Below are positions 45,201-53,131 of a stretch of 64,000 nucleotides of DNA, piece after piece (position 1 is the first letter of the stretch; the number at the start of each line of letters is the position of its first letter). The stretch lies in contig NZ_JAMHJQ010000006.1 of NCBI RefSeq assembly GCF_023534745.1, positions 333,586 to 397,585 of the forward strand, given 5' to 3'. Made by a program: the position numbers and the translations under genes. Under the pieces are notes generated by a model. The model did not search any database, was not told the DNA's origin, and saw nothing but the letters and a program-made list of their open reading frames with translations. The DNA is from Streptomyces sp. 35G-GA-8. GTDB lineage: Bacteria; Actinomycetota; Actinomycetes; Streptomycetales; Streptomycetaceae.

Positions 45201-47575
45201 CGGAGCAGCAGGAACGCCCCAGGGGATCGCGGATTCTCCGACAGCAATCGGTCCAGACCGGCCGCGGCCTCCACCACCCGACCGGACGCGTGGAGGCGCT
45301 TGGCCTCTTCCTCCGGATGAGGGGCCGCCGACGCCTGAGCCGGTACGACGGGGACGGCTTGCGGAGGTGCCTGACGGGCCCCGTGGAGGTACTCGAACTC
45401 CTCCATTCCCCGGCGCTGGAGCGGTTCCATACGGCCGGACAGAACCGCCTTGAAGACGACCAGGGATTCGAGGGCCGGCCGTGCCTGGCCGACCTGAGCA
45501 TAGGCGACCGCGACGTTCCAGGCCGCGGTGGCGTTGACGTACTGGTGCGGTCCGAACCGGCGGTAGAGACGCAACGCGTCCGTCGGCCTTCCCGCGCTCA
45601 CGGCCCAACCCACGGCGAAGCCGAGAGCGGAGGAGTTGCCCACCTCGAGCGAGCGGGCATACAGCTGTGCCTCTTCCGCGGGCGGGCGCGGCCCGGTCTC
45701 CGGGAGGTCGGTCTCGGCCGGGTCGCCGACCCGCTGGAACGGCCGTACCCGCGGCTTCAACAGGTGTGCGCCCACGACCGGTTCGGCGGTGACCGCGCCT
45801 TCCGGTGGCACGGGGGGATGGCCGAGTCGGAACACCTGCTCGGCGCGCTCGGCCTCGCCGAGGACGCGCAGGGCGTCGAGCTGCAGTTGCCACAGGACCG
45901 GGCGCAGCACCGGACGGGCCCGCTCGAGTGCCGCTTCCGTCAGCGCGACGGCCAGGTCGGGTGCGACGTGCAGCAGGTCGCGGGCCGTGCTGACCACGTC
46001 GTCCAGCAGCCCGGTCCGGCCGAGTCGCCGGACGTCCTCCTCCAGCTGGCGCCGGTCGGGAGCCTCGTGATCCGGCGCTCGGAGGGCGGCCATAATCCTG
46101 GCCAGCAGACCCTCGTCATAGGCGCCCTCCAGGCCCGGGGACTGGGTGTCGACCGTACCGAGCGGCGCCAGAGCGCCGACCGGAACGTCCGCCCCCTGCT
46201 GCGGTACCAGCGTCCGTACGGCCGCGCCCTCGGGCGGCCCGTTCTCCACGGTCCGCGGAGCGGAGGGGAGGGCCCGCTCGGCCTCGCCGACGTAGGTCGC
46301 GGCGGCCTTTAGGTCGCCACGGTCCAGGTGCAGTTCAACGGTGCTCAGGTGGAGCCGCACCGCCTCCTTCGCCTCCACCTCCTCGACGCGGGCTATGGCC
46401 TCCTGGACGGCGGCGACCCTCACCTCCACCGCCGTACGGCTCGCGTACTCCTCCAGCATGTCGAGCCCCTCGCGGGCCTCGGGCAGGTCCCCGCGGTCCA
46501 GGGCCTGGAGGATCAGACTGCGCAGGTCTTCTCCCTGACCGTCAGGGTCCTGTGCCAGCGCCTTGAACAGTGCCTCCGCCCGCGCACGGATCTTGTAGAT
46601 CGGCTCCAGGGCTGGCCGAATCGTGTCGGCGGGCACGCCCGCGCCCTGCGCGCAGAGGGCGATCACGTGCCGGTGCTCCGGAGCCGCGAGCGACAGCGCC
46701 TCGGTGACGATGCCGGTCACCCAGTCGTCGTCGCTGTCGGTACGGCGCGCCTCCAGGTCCGGTGAGGCGAAGAGGAGCGCCTCAACGACGGGTACGAGGT
46801 CCGGGGCGAGATCGTCGAGCGGCGGCGCGGGCACGTCCGGCCCGTCCCAGGAGTACTCGTTCGCGACCTCCAGCAGCTCCCGCACCAACGTGCAGACCTC
46901 TGTCGTAGCCTTCACCAGGAGCGGCCAGCGCTTGCCGTTGGGTGGGACGGGCGGGAGGTTCCCGTGACGATCGGTGTTCGCGCGCGAGATGAGCATCTCC
47001 GCCGGGTGCTCGAGCAGACCGTGGTCGTCGATCACGCCCCGACTCACGTCGTGCAGAACCGCCTCCACGGGCTTCACGAACAGAGGGCGCGTAAAGGTGT
47101 GGTCGACGGCTGCGAGCCGGTTCGCCTCGGCGCGCAGATGCTCGGCCCTGTCGCGCAGGACGAGTGATCCGGTGATGCGTCGCATGACCGCGTTGTCGCG
47201 TTCCAGCGCCTCCTGCAGAGGCTGACGCACGGGCTCGGGCAGCGCGCGCCCCGCGTAGAAGTAGCGCAGGCTCGTGCGTCCGGTCCAGGCGACCGCCGCC
47301 CAGTCGAGCAGTTCGGCGAGGGCGTACTCTCCCACCGCCGCCGCGCTCTGGCCCAGCCGGGGCAACAACAGCGCGTGCGGAGGGGGGCCCGCAATCCGGC
47401 CAGCGGCCGGGACGAGCACCGACGACAGCATGGTGACCCGACGGTGCAGGAGCACCGCAAACGGTGCCACGCCCTTCAGGACCGTGGGAGAGTGGACGCC
47501 CTCCGCGTTGCGACCTCGGCCGGACAGGAACAGTTCGAGGTCCCTGGCGACCACGGACGTTTCGTTGGGAACCAT
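39284..47575 (-). CDS. Giant 2,763-aa α-solenoid / P-loop NTPase / kinase-like protein
   Basis: ATG 47575 (GTG 47578 adjacent). About the first 2,000 residues are mostly helical, TPR-like repeats; one module occurs twice (ALGFAVGWAVSAGRPTDALR and ALGNALGTLVRADRAEEAIT). A β-rich stretch (VEVKAEITALQSVSQITLGI) precedes an AAA/STAND-like NTPase: FVGRTKELEDL, Walker A GSRQAGKTS near 2040, Walker B LLLVIDEFQHL near 2150, and GHPQHIHMLG. A kinase-like domain (about 2430-2660) has HGDVRPENL near 2522, but the DFG position reads GWG and no Gly-rich loop is seen, so it may be a pseudokinase. The end is coiled-coil-like. It is transposon cargo, divergent from a TIR gene, and probably a sensor or switch. 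Confidence 0.85.
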   Translation of the reverse strand: MVPNETSVVARDLELFLSGRGRNAEGVHSPTVLKGVAPFAVLLHRRVTMLSSVLVPAAGRIAGPPPHALLLPRLGQSAAAVGEYALAELLDWAAVAWTGRTSLRYFYAGRALPEPVRQPLQEALERDNAVMRRITGSLVLRDRAEHLRAEANRLAAVDHTFTRPLFVKPVEAVLHDVSRGVIDDHGLLEHPAEMLISRANTDRHGNLPPVPPNGKRWPLLVKATTEVCTLVRELLEVANEYSWDGPDVPAPPLDDLAPDLVPVVEALLFASPDLEARRTDSDDDWVTGIVTEALSLAAPEHRHVIALCAQGAGVPADTIRPALEPIYKIRARAEALFKALAQDPDGQGEDLRSLILQALDRGDLPEAREGLDMLEEYASRTAVEVRVAAVQEAIARVEEVEAKEAVRLHLSTVELHLDRGDLKAAATYVGEAERALPSAPRTVENGPPEGAAVRTLVPQQGADVPVGALAPLGTVDTQSPGLEGAYDEGLLARIMAALRAPDHEAPDRRQLEEDVRRLGRTGLLDDVVSTARDLLHVAPDLAVALTEAALERARPVLRPVLWQLQLDALRVLGEAERAEQVFRLGHPPVPPEGAVTAEPVVGAHLLKPRVRPFQRVGDPAETDLPETGPRPPAEEAQLYARSLEVGNSSALGFAVGWAVSAGRPTDALRLYRRFGPHQYVNATAAWNVAVAYAQVGQARPALESLVVFKAVLSGRMEPLQRRGMEEFEYLHGARQAPPQAVPVVPAQASAAPHPEEEAKRLHASGRVVEAAAGLDRLLSENPRSPGAFLLLRIHREQNDLDAARRTVDRIEAAGAVTWRHHLELARNALDAGDLTLAGQRLDRAQELGATVGWTAPLVTRLRRASAEPGQAQNTAFVPVGQARLLSGIDDPGTWRSHLSAQLDTAGLQAVLESAEWASRREPAAVGVLTSQLRAKRIPVPDRETLERLIDLVNRHRDSFLNRNLALWLINSGDHRSAVRVLQDAVAWTPPDRLPRVVFLRDEAVRRGGLSVEAFDPPSPPSGVTSAKRNPDPAFVPDVHLQEIAGLEAGNPFILEAQRLPPDSDPSVVADAWVRAVRKGQSLALGNALGTLVRADRAEEAITLYDSVSTVYWLGAAAAWNLGCVYAASGHLEEAATAFTYYARVSPRQYTETQLRALTTLFSSLGRPVPTPAGSKPPPVRGGSVPPGAADPLPGTESRTAGDSPEGLAARRIAEFRSAPDNHKFYIAGTAVRRAMQAGPQGNVTRYVATMRNLFSVLANPSPKAAAEMAAVLETAGHQQEAWDLLVTWIDHTRAETALLAPAVRISRELERGRQLRDLLERHHQPYSKYELHLSLAKLAQRQNDTPALIRYADLALRRNATSVEAAVLRESVGDRRQAPPPDNRKILGKVKDPQVSEAEAVQLLVHEYGAEVNALQSKALTWFQPEVDWGQLAQGLSDELQDEARPALEAAAAEDWERAATLFSELLLGKAPRNIVLVRATVVCLLKREKYDEADVVAGVLGHLPDGVRLQVQIAAARNKYAHARELLALFRTVRDGSMDEALAHAGLIAHLGHRPLVAAKLLLEFARLRPPGTSDLPLSLAVVLAHRDRKRDRGLYLQALQELRHPPVGLDDLVTWAIEQDVPEALNDATLPPLGRVHLERVAESLATDPERLLRFVRNHLKDRTTGGRDDTVTRDAHQYCAELLGRHGLVRDAFTHWRALAEQAPGLEERVRVLGGLRSFCDEVRFAEGYRYAAVTLLQLGVEVGEEAMDYADTLSSEEEPQSLPPGTEELVSQAATRQVPVLSEGLASAALKLKEEAGPRDAESLELLHTVWAGVATQLEHEDALSVLTGSATRDSVEKTRRIEADLRLQALLSENLISHRLREASSLLSDALNAAWEDVARDHLSRKSDGEGRLLELRLLRVTRLGSGPVEVKAEITALQSVSQITLGIEGAGPEGWVRLDRMEAGAKATRLLLLRGEHQEVKVTASGVLPQGPLPPTTVTQSVSNYPLDQRLSAHFKPSDRVDPAMFVGRTKELEDLARHYEKASRGHAGTLFMTGSRQAGKTSIAYQLSEVRTPGSHELPPPGKWRIPRVFPVYLNAEMTENSGCLLMTDIAQALVLAVDHAFEYRAPAIGMPEGNAPLDFVNWWVRVRRQLWPKETVGLLLVIDEFQHLLRRLRKSDNLDPVLTQLRGLKNERVGVGLLFCGAATTHGIRDLLEDTRFQQDFTTPYVIGPLDNDATRQAFHLGFLEPVQVMDEAAERVWELTQGHPQHIHMLGARVLKLLEKSQRTHVSAELVDVAFDWVVDQDDAVIGLLDPYGEGGREHVLSLLHEIARLIEEEPFVTAVRASLATAKVRDLDGLRDFGILVQREDDWAWVNPIVRKWLETRRPPHTERPSLGWEADPNLGWQMEEQPLRDEGYVVQRRFDERDRPKTCHLAHEEIRQPLVAQFHPGYGPQLERLYEIFSDSVQHVEGVPELLAPCGQWLVFHRVDGVSLQEKLEAKLAGGLVISPVEATRWIVDACDTLYRMMDARKLTHGDVRPENLVLHGADDSELYVRGWGAGLDVTHGKPLLPPGPSDYLPPEALKGTLAERSEADDAFALTAILYRLLHPSGALPYGDEESLQHGPELLMRHGDLGITIARGVSPRPGTRFRNAMELRNALSAAVPELRAGSGAQASGVALRPEEKRGGRATGDDGEALRNLLERLTDEIEHLGALTPEQDDDVRSDHEALAQTLEPTAPNPARVERFATRLRDTLKDLETASTAMDIVGEILDAVRS

Positions 47576-47708
47576 CACTGACTCGCGACCCCTGTGGTGC
47601 GTGTGCCTATCGAGTGACAGAGGGGTGGAATTCTACCCGGCCCGGAGACCTTCAACAGTACTATTCTTCCGGCAACTCCACCTCGCGGTACGCGATTTGC
47701 ACGGATCA

Positions 47709-47723
47709 AGCCATGTGATGGCT
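47709..47723. promoter_or_regulatory. Inverted repeat between divergent cargo genes
   Basis: agccat-gtg-atggct is a perfect 6-bp inverted repeat in the 294-bp region between the giant gene and the TIR gene. It could be an operator for both. The AT-richer tacagt/tactatt stretch near 47660 may hold the promoters, but no sure -10/-35 was found. Confidence 0.35.
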
Positions 47724-47869
47724 GATCTCTTACGGCAGCCGCCGGATACGCGTGACGCCAGTGGACGTGTGCGGCATCGATGTCGACAATGAGCCAGGTC
47801 ATGGCCGTCAACGGTCATCGAGCTGCGCCAGCGCACGGACCTCCGAACCTCGCCGCAAGGATGCACGGC

Positions 47870-48778
47870 ATGAAGATCTTCATCAGCTGGTCGGGAGAAA
47901 CGGCGCGAAAGTGCGCCGAAGTGCTCGGGAGGGAACTTGGGCATCTCCACCCCGAGATGAGGGCTTTCGTCTCGTCGCTGGGCATCGTGAAGGGGCAAAG
48001 GTCGATGGAGAGCATCGCGGCCCAACTTCGGGACGCCGATGTCGGAATCATGTGCCTCACGCGTGAGAACCAGCGGAAGCAGTGGATCAACTACGAGGCA
48101 GGAGCCCTGTCCAGGCGGACTGACGAGGACAAGGCCTACGTCCATCCCTTCCTCATCGACATGCCACCGGAGGAGATCTCCGGCCCTCTCAAGCAGTTCC
48201 AGGCGACCGACTCCTCCGTTCGGAGGGAGGTCTTCTCCATGATCCAGTCCCTCCACGACGAATGCGTCAACCCGTACAGCCCGGAGGCGCTGAGAAGGGC
48301 ATTCGGGGATTTCTGGGACCGGGTGGACAGGGATCTACGGGACATCAAGAAGAGAATGCCGACGACGGAGACACCGGTACGAGCAACGCCCGAGGACCTC
48401 TTCGGCGAACTGGTCGATCTCGTGCGCGACCAGAGCCGGAGGATCGGTGCGCTGGAGGAAAAGCTGAGCGCCCTCGGTGCCGCACCCGTACTCGTACCCG
48501 CTCCCAGGACGACTGCTGGAGACACTCCTCTGCGGGCCTCCGCCGAGGAGGAGGACAAGACGACGGACCATACGACCGAGGGAGTCCGCGAGATCGTAGG
48601 CCGCACCCATGTGGTGCAGGAGGACGCCCACGAGGGTGGAATCGCCGTGATCTGCGACGGCGAGGGATACCGGCGGGCCAACGAGAAGGCCGAGAAACTG
48701 CGGCGGCTCGCGAGCTGGAGCAAGATCCCCATCACAATCTCCAATGACGAGGAATCTGTGACGTTCGCCCCGCAGTAG
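47870..48778 (+). CDS. TIR-domain protein, candidate effector
   Basis: About 302 aa from ATG 47870, which has aagga 8 nt upstream and begins the domain exactly (MKIFISWSGETARKCAEVL); ATG 47780 would add 30 unlike residues. The TIR domain spans about 1-130, with the putative catalytic Glu76 in WINYEAGALSR, the site used by NAD-cleaving TIR proteins. A coiled-coil stretch follows (LVDLVRDQSRRIGALEEKLS), then a small C-terminal domain (GIAVICDGEGYRRANEKAEK). It is divergent from the giant gene and 49-70 bp upstream of the membrane-protein gene. NADase activity is inferred from the family. Confidence 0.83.
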   Translation: MKIFISWSGETARKCAEVLGRELGHLHPEMRAFVSSLGIVKGQRSMESIAAQLRDADVGIMCLTRENQRKQWINYEAGALSRRTDEDKAYVHPFLIDMPPEEISGPLKQFQATDSSVRREVFSMIQSLHDECVNPYSPEALRRAFGDFWDRVDRDLRDIKKRMPTTETPVRATPEDLFGELVDLVRDQSRRIGALEEKLSALGAAPVLVPAPRTTAGDTPLRASAEEEDKTTDHTTEGVREIVGRTHVVQEDAHEGGIAVICDGEGYRRANEKAEKLRRLASWSKIPITISNDEESVTFAPQ

Positions 48779-48848
48779 CCGCTTCGGCGCCAACTGCTCC
48801 CCTCCCGCTCGAGTCCAAGGAGTTCACCTGTCCACGCTGATCGCCACG

Positions 48849-49382
48849 ATGATCACGGCCTTGGCCAGCGTTCTGATCGCCGTGCTCGCCTACGCCCTGA
48901 ACCAGCGCGGAGAGATACGACGCTCCAAGCGCCAGGCTCACCTCGACCGGATCAACTCCCAGCTCAGGGACCTGTACGGCCCCCTCTTGGTCCTCGTTGA
49001 GGCAAACGAGCGGACATGGGACGCCTTTCGTGAACGGCACCTGACACCGCTCGAGGAACGTCGAGAGGCTGCTGGTCTCACCGAGGAACAGAGCCAGCTC
49101 TGGCGCCGGTGGGTCCTCACTGTGCTGGTCCCGACAGCGCGACAGATGCGCGACGTCGTCCTGGCCCACGGCGACCTGTTCATCGAGGACGAGATTCCCC
49201 AGCTGGTTCTCGACTTCTGCGCCCACGTCTCGTCCTACGAGGTCACGATCGTCGAGTGGGAGGCCGGGGAGGACGGCGACGTTCTGGTCCGGCATCCAGG
49301 GGAGGGCCTCGCCAGGTACATCCGCGACGCGTACCGGAGCCTCAAGTCGGCCCAGGCCAAGGTCCTCAAGGCCCAGGCATAA
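48849..49382 (+). CDS. Small membrane-anchored protein in the TIR operon
   Basis: 177 aa from ATG 48849. A single N-terminal transmembrane helix (ITALASVLIAVLAYALN) is followed by a basic stretch and a soluble helical domain (QLRDLYGPLLVLVEANERTW, WRRWVLTVLVPTARQMRDVV). An in-frame CTG at 48828 has aaggag 5 nt upstream and would add seven residues inside the same helix; it may be the true start. I do not recognise the family. It follows the TIR gene closely on the same strand and probably belongs to the same system. Confidence 0.75.
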   Translation: MITALASVLIAVLAYALNQRGEIRRSKRQAHLDRINSQLRDLYGPLLVLVEANERTWDAFRERHLTPLEERREAAGLTEEQSQLWRRWVLTVLVPTARQMRDVVLAHGDLFIEDEIPQLVLDFCAHVSSYEVTIVEWEAGEDGDVLVRHPGEGLARYIRDAYRSLKSAQAKVLKAQA

Positions 49383-49453
49383 GCGGCCCCCGTCCAAATC
49401 CCGCCGTCCCGGTGCTCTGTCCGTCCCTCTGGTGGGCTTGGGTTCAGGACGGC

Positions 49454-50680
49454 TCAGTGTTGAGGGCCGCTGTCGCCCACGCGTCGAGTACAGGTCTTCT
49501 CGCGTGCAGGACAGTCGTCTCTGACCGCAGTCCTCATTGGCGTCGAGATCCAGGCAGGGCGACGCAAGTAGATGCTGAGCGCGCGGTCGTCATCGCGCAA
49601 CCGCTGCACGAGCGGGGCCAGGAGCTGTCGCGCTTCATCCGGCTTCGCTGTTGCGAGGAGCTGGGACGCGATGTCCAGGACTGCGCCCATGGCCAGGGAG
49701 TCCTGCGGCGGCGCGGTGTATGGCTTGGAGGTCTTCTTCTTGCCGGCGGTCTTGAGTAGGGGCTGGGCCTGCGCGGTGCGGGAGGCGTGTTCCGCGTCGA
49801 GCGTGGCGGCCAGGGCGGGAGTGCTGGAGTACGGGCGGGCCTCCGGCCAGGTCCGGAAGATCATGGCGACCGCGGCTCGCAGGTCGGCGAAGTAATGCGC
49901 GACAGGGACGAGCGCCCCCGCACTCATAGTGGTATCGGGGCCTCCTGCGGCGATCAAGTTCGCAAGGTGCCGTTGGACGTGCATGAGCACCTTCATGGTG
50001 ACCGAATCAGGCTCCTCGTGCAGGGGGCCCTGCTGGGCCAGGTCGGCTCCGCAGGCAGCTGCGGGCTGCTCAGTCGGTGCCGACCGAGCCTGCGGGGAAC
50101 GGCACTGCCGGGGGTTGAGTGCGTCGTCAGACAGGCGGGCGAGGGCGTTGGCCGTGCAGGCGGACTGCGCAGGCATGCCGCATCCGAAGCACCGGTGGGA
50201 GAGGAGTCGCCGATGCTGGATACAGAGGAAGATCACGGGGAGGCGCCACAGCCGTTGCCAGGGGCCGCCATGGCGGTCCTGGATGGGGGCGCCGTTCCCG
50301 GCGAGGCAGGGCGGGCAGTAGCGCGTGGAGCGGGTCAGCACCCACGGGTTGTCGTAGATCATCCGGGCCGGGGTGTTGCGTGGGGTGAAGGCGGGGTTCA
50401 GTGGCCCGTACCGCTGTCCGAGCGGGGCGAGGAGCATGTCGGTGACCTCGGCGGGCGTCAGGTGGGTGGCGCGGGCGAAGGCGGTGAGGTGGGCGTCGTC
50501 CAGGTGGTGCTGGAAACTCAGGGGTAGGCGGGTGGGCAGGCCGGGGCGGTCGCCGGGTGCCAGGCCTGTGCGGAGAGCGATCTCTGCGGGTGTCGTGCCC
50601 AGCCGGTGGGCCAGACGCAGCACGAACCCGGTGAGGGCCTCGTCGGGCAGCGGGTCAAGGCTGCGGGGCAGGGGGCGCAC
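49454..50680 (-). CDS. tniQ: TniQ-family target-selection protein (third copy)
   Basis: 408 aa from GTG 50680, 2 bp after the preceding tniQ stop. The N-terminal TniQ domain starts VRPLPRSLDPLPDEALTGFV. It has zinc-finger-like cysteines (RYCPPCLAGNG, then CIQHRRLLSHRCFGCG). TniQ/TnsD proteins recognise target DNA and recruit TnsC. The C-terminal half differs from the other two copies (SKPYTAPPQDSLAMGAVLDI), which may give a separate target. Confidence 0.88.
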   Translation of the reverse strand: MRPLPRSLDPLPDEALTGFVLRLAHRLGTTPAEIALRTGLAPGDRPGLPTRLPLSFQHHLDDAHLTAFARATHLTPAEVTDMLLAPLGQRYGPLNPAFTPRNTPARMIYDNPWVLTRSTRYCPPCLAGNGAPIQDRHGGPWQRLWRLPVIFLCIQHRRLLSHRCFGCGMPAQSACTANALARLSDDALNPRQCRSPQARSAPTEQPAAACGADLAQQGPLHEEPDSVTMKVLMHVQRHLANLIAAGGPDTTMSAGALVPVAHYFADLRAAVAMIFRTWPEARPYSSTPALAATLDAEHASRTAQAQPLLKTAGKKKTSKPYTAPPQDSLAMGAVLDIASQLLATAKPDEARQLLAPLVQRLRDDDRALSIYLRRPAWISTPMRTAVRDDCPAREKTCTRRVGDSGPQH

Positions 50681-50682
50681 GG

Positions 50683-51903
50683 TCAGCCGTTGCGTGGACC
50701 GCGGACGTAGATCTCGGGGCTCGGACTGTCCGCCGTCTCCTTTACGACTCCGAGCACCCGCTGCAACGCAAGGGATGTGCCGGGGAGGCGTGCAAGTTCC
50801 CGGAAGCTGTCCCGGTGCAGTACGAGCGCGGCGTCGTAGAGCGGGCGTAGGACCCTCTCGGCCCAATTCTTGTCGCGGGCTTCGAGTACGGATTCGGCGA
50901 TGCCCAGTACCGCGCCCATGGTCAGGGGGGACTCCATAGGGGCGAATAGCGAGTTGATTCCGTACGGCCTCTTCGATCCTCCCGGCGTGCGGCGTCGACT
51001 GTCGCGCAGTCGCTGCTCGGCCTCTCGTCCGATCGCCTGTGCCAGGGCAGTTGTCGCGGTAAAGCGGCCGGCCTCCGGCCAGGAGGCGAGGATCAAGGTG
51101 GCCGCGACTCTCAGGTCGATGAAGTACTGGGCGACCGGTACAAGTTGACCGCAGCTCATGGCGCCCTGCGGCCCATCTGTCGTCAGCAGCGCGTCGAGGC
51201 GTTCTTGGAGTGCCAGCAGCGCCTTGAGCGAGTCTGCGTCATCCGGAGTACGAGCAGGTCGGATGCGGGAGAGGTCGGCCCCGCAGACCGCCGATCGGCC
51301 CCCGTCCGAACCCGGAGCGGATGACGATCGGCACTGGGCCGGATGTAGATCTTCCATTCCCGGGCGAGCTATCAGACCTGCGCGGGCAAATTGACCGGGG
51401 GCGCGGCACACGGGACAGACCCGGTGGAGGAGCTGCTGGTGCCTGACGCAGGCGAAGACCACCGGCAACCGCCACGACCGCCTCCAGGCGCCCCCGTTCA
51501 GGGCTTCCTGCGGGCCTCCATCGCCTGCGAGGCAGGACGGGCAGTACTGGGAGGTCCGTACGAAGACCCATCGGTTGGGGCGGTCCAACTGCCGTGGATT
51601 CGTCCACGGCCGGTATTGCCTGCTCACAAGGCCGTATCGATGCCCCATCGGGGCGAGCAGTAACTTGTCGGCCTCCGCCACGGTCAGATGTGCCGCGCGT
51701 GCCGCCCGGGCAAGGCGTGGTTTGTCCATGTCCACCAAGAGCCAGGGCGAGACGACGCCGGGAGACTCACCCTGGGCGTCCATCAACCCCAAACGGGATG
51801 CGACGTGGTCCGGGGTCGTGCCGTTGTGGCGGGCGAGGCGGAGGATGAAGCCGACGAGGGTTTCGTCGTGGAGTGGGTCGAGGCTGCGGGGCAGAGGGCG
51901 CAT
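50683..51903 (-). CDS. tniQ: TniQ-family target-selection protein (second copy)
   Basis: 406 aa from ATG 51903, with ggtgag upstream. It has the same plan as its neighbours: MRPLPRSLDPLHDETLVGFI, then YCPSCLAGDGG and CVRHQQLLHRVCPVCR. The paralogues are clearly related but not near-identical, so the triplication is old or assembled from different sources. It lies 7 bp after the first copy. Confidence 0.88.
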   Translation of the reverse strand: MRPLPRSLDPLHDETLVGFILRLARHNGTTPDHVASRLGLMDAQGESPGVVSPWLLVDMDKPRLARAARAAHLTVAEADKLLLAPMGHRYGLVSRQYRPWTNPRQLDRPNRWVFVRTSQYCPSCLAGDGGPQEALNGGAWRRSWRLPVVFACVRHQQLLHRVCPVCRAPGQFARAGLIARPGMEDLHPAQCRSSSAPGSDGGRSAVCGADLSRIRPARTPDDADSLKALLALQERLDALLTTDGPQGAMSCGQLVPVAQYFIDLRVAATLILASWPEAGRFTATTALAQAIGREAEQRLRDSRRRTPGGSKRPYGINSLFAPMESPLTMGAVLGIAESVLEARDKNWAERVLRPLYDAALVLHRDSFRELARLPGTSLALQRVLGVVKETADSPSPEIYVRGPRNG

Positions 51904-51910
51904 GCCGTTC

Positions 51911-53131
51911 TCACCCCGCTTCCGCTGCTGGCATCTGTGGCGCGCTGCGGGTACTAGCCTTACGCGGGCGCGGAGTGATGCCGAGAGTGCGGCACAGGGG
52001 CGGGGATGCCCCGAGCTCCGCCACGAGCCTCCGGCTGAGCGGCGCGCGCCCGGCCACTGCCGGTTGGTAGAGGTCGATGAGCCCGGCACGTTCCTCCGAG
52101 TTGTCCGCGGCTTTGAGGAGGCGCTCCGCGATTCCCAGAACGGCGCTGGTCGCGAGGGCCGTGTCAGGCGGCGCGAGGAAGTAGTTGCCGGCCCAAGCGC
52201 CCTTGACCCGGCTGCGGAGGTCCCTGGCACTTCGCTGACGGCGTTCCCCGTCGCGCTCGGCGGCTCTGGCCAGTGCCTCCGTTGCGGCCAACGGGCGTGC
52301 CAGGGGCCAGGACGCGAAGATCAGCGCGGTGACGGCACGCAGGTCCATGAAGTACTGGGCTACGGAGACCATCTCCCCACAACTCAGGGTCGACGACGGC
52401 CCGTTGGGAGACAGCAGTGCGTCGATGCGTCTTTGGAGGCCGATGATCTCCTCTCGTGTCGCGCGGTCACTCGAGATGCTGCGGCTCCCCGATTCGGCGG
52501 CCATGGAGGCACCGCACACCGACCTGTCCCTGCTGCTTGTCTGGAAGATGGACGAGGCGCGGCACTGGGTTGGGTGCAGGTCCTCCTGGGAGGCATGTGC
52601 GATGAGTCCCCTCCGCGCGGCGTGGGCAGGGCGTCCGCAGTAGGGGCAGTGGCGTCGGAGCATGCGGCGGTGCTCGACGCAGGCGAAGACGACAGGCAGG
52701 TGCCAGTGTCTCTTCCACGCGCCGCCGAGTCTTTCTCTCAGTGAGCTGCCGTTCCCGGCCAGGCAGCGCTCACAGAACTGGGTGCTGCGCAGGTGAACCC
52801 ACCGCCGGGGATTGGTGAGGAGTTGAGGTCCGTACCACGGGTCGTACTGCTGGCTGAGTGGTCCATAGCGCTCACCGAGGGGAGCAAGCAGGAGATTTTC
52901 CATTTCGGGGACCGACAGGCCCGCCACATGCGCCGCCTCGGCGAGTTCGCGCGGAGGGAGCTCGAGCAACGATCCTGCTGGAACGTAGATGCCCTCTTTG
53001 TGCGCGAGGCCCATGCGCAGGGCGATGGCCGCGGGCGAACTCCCGCTGTGGTGAGCCAGGCGCAAGATGAGCCCCACCAGCGACTCGTCCTCGAGGGGCG
53101 CGAGCGTGCGGGGCAGGGGGCGCGGGGTCAT
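51911..53131 (-). CDS. tniQ: TniQ-family target-selection protein (first copy)
   Basis: 406 aa; ATG 53131 overlaps the tnsC stop by 4 bp. MTPRPLPRTLAPLEDESLVG opens the TniQ domain, and the zinc-ribbon residues are FCERCLAGNG and CVEHRRMLRRHCPYCG. Coupling to tnsC is as expected for the protein that hands the target to the TnsC ATPase. Confidence 0.9.
   Translation of the reverse strand: MTPRPLPRTLAPLEDESLVGLILRLAHHSGSSPAAIALRMGLAHKEGIYVPAGSLLELPPRELAEAAHVAGLSVPEMENLLLAPLGERYGPLSQQYDPWYGPQLLTNPRRWVHLRSTQFCERCLAGNGSSLRERLGGAWKRHWHLPVVFACVEHRRMLRRHCPYCGRPAHAARRGLIAHASQEDLHPTQCRASSIFQTSSRDRSVCGASMAAESGSRSISSDRATREEIIGLQRRIDALLSPNGPSSTLSCGEMVSVAQYFMDLRAVTALIFASWPLARPLAATEALARAAERDGERRQRSARDLRSRVKGAWAGNYFLAPPDTALATSAVLGIAERLLKAADNSEERAGLIDLYQPAVAGRAPLSRRLVAELGASPPLCRTLGITPRPRKASTRSAPQMPAAEAG

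Noticed and set aside
43556-46312. Long open frames on the plus strand inside the giant gene
   Set aside because: They are low-complexity complements of the coding strand without motifs or ribosome sites.
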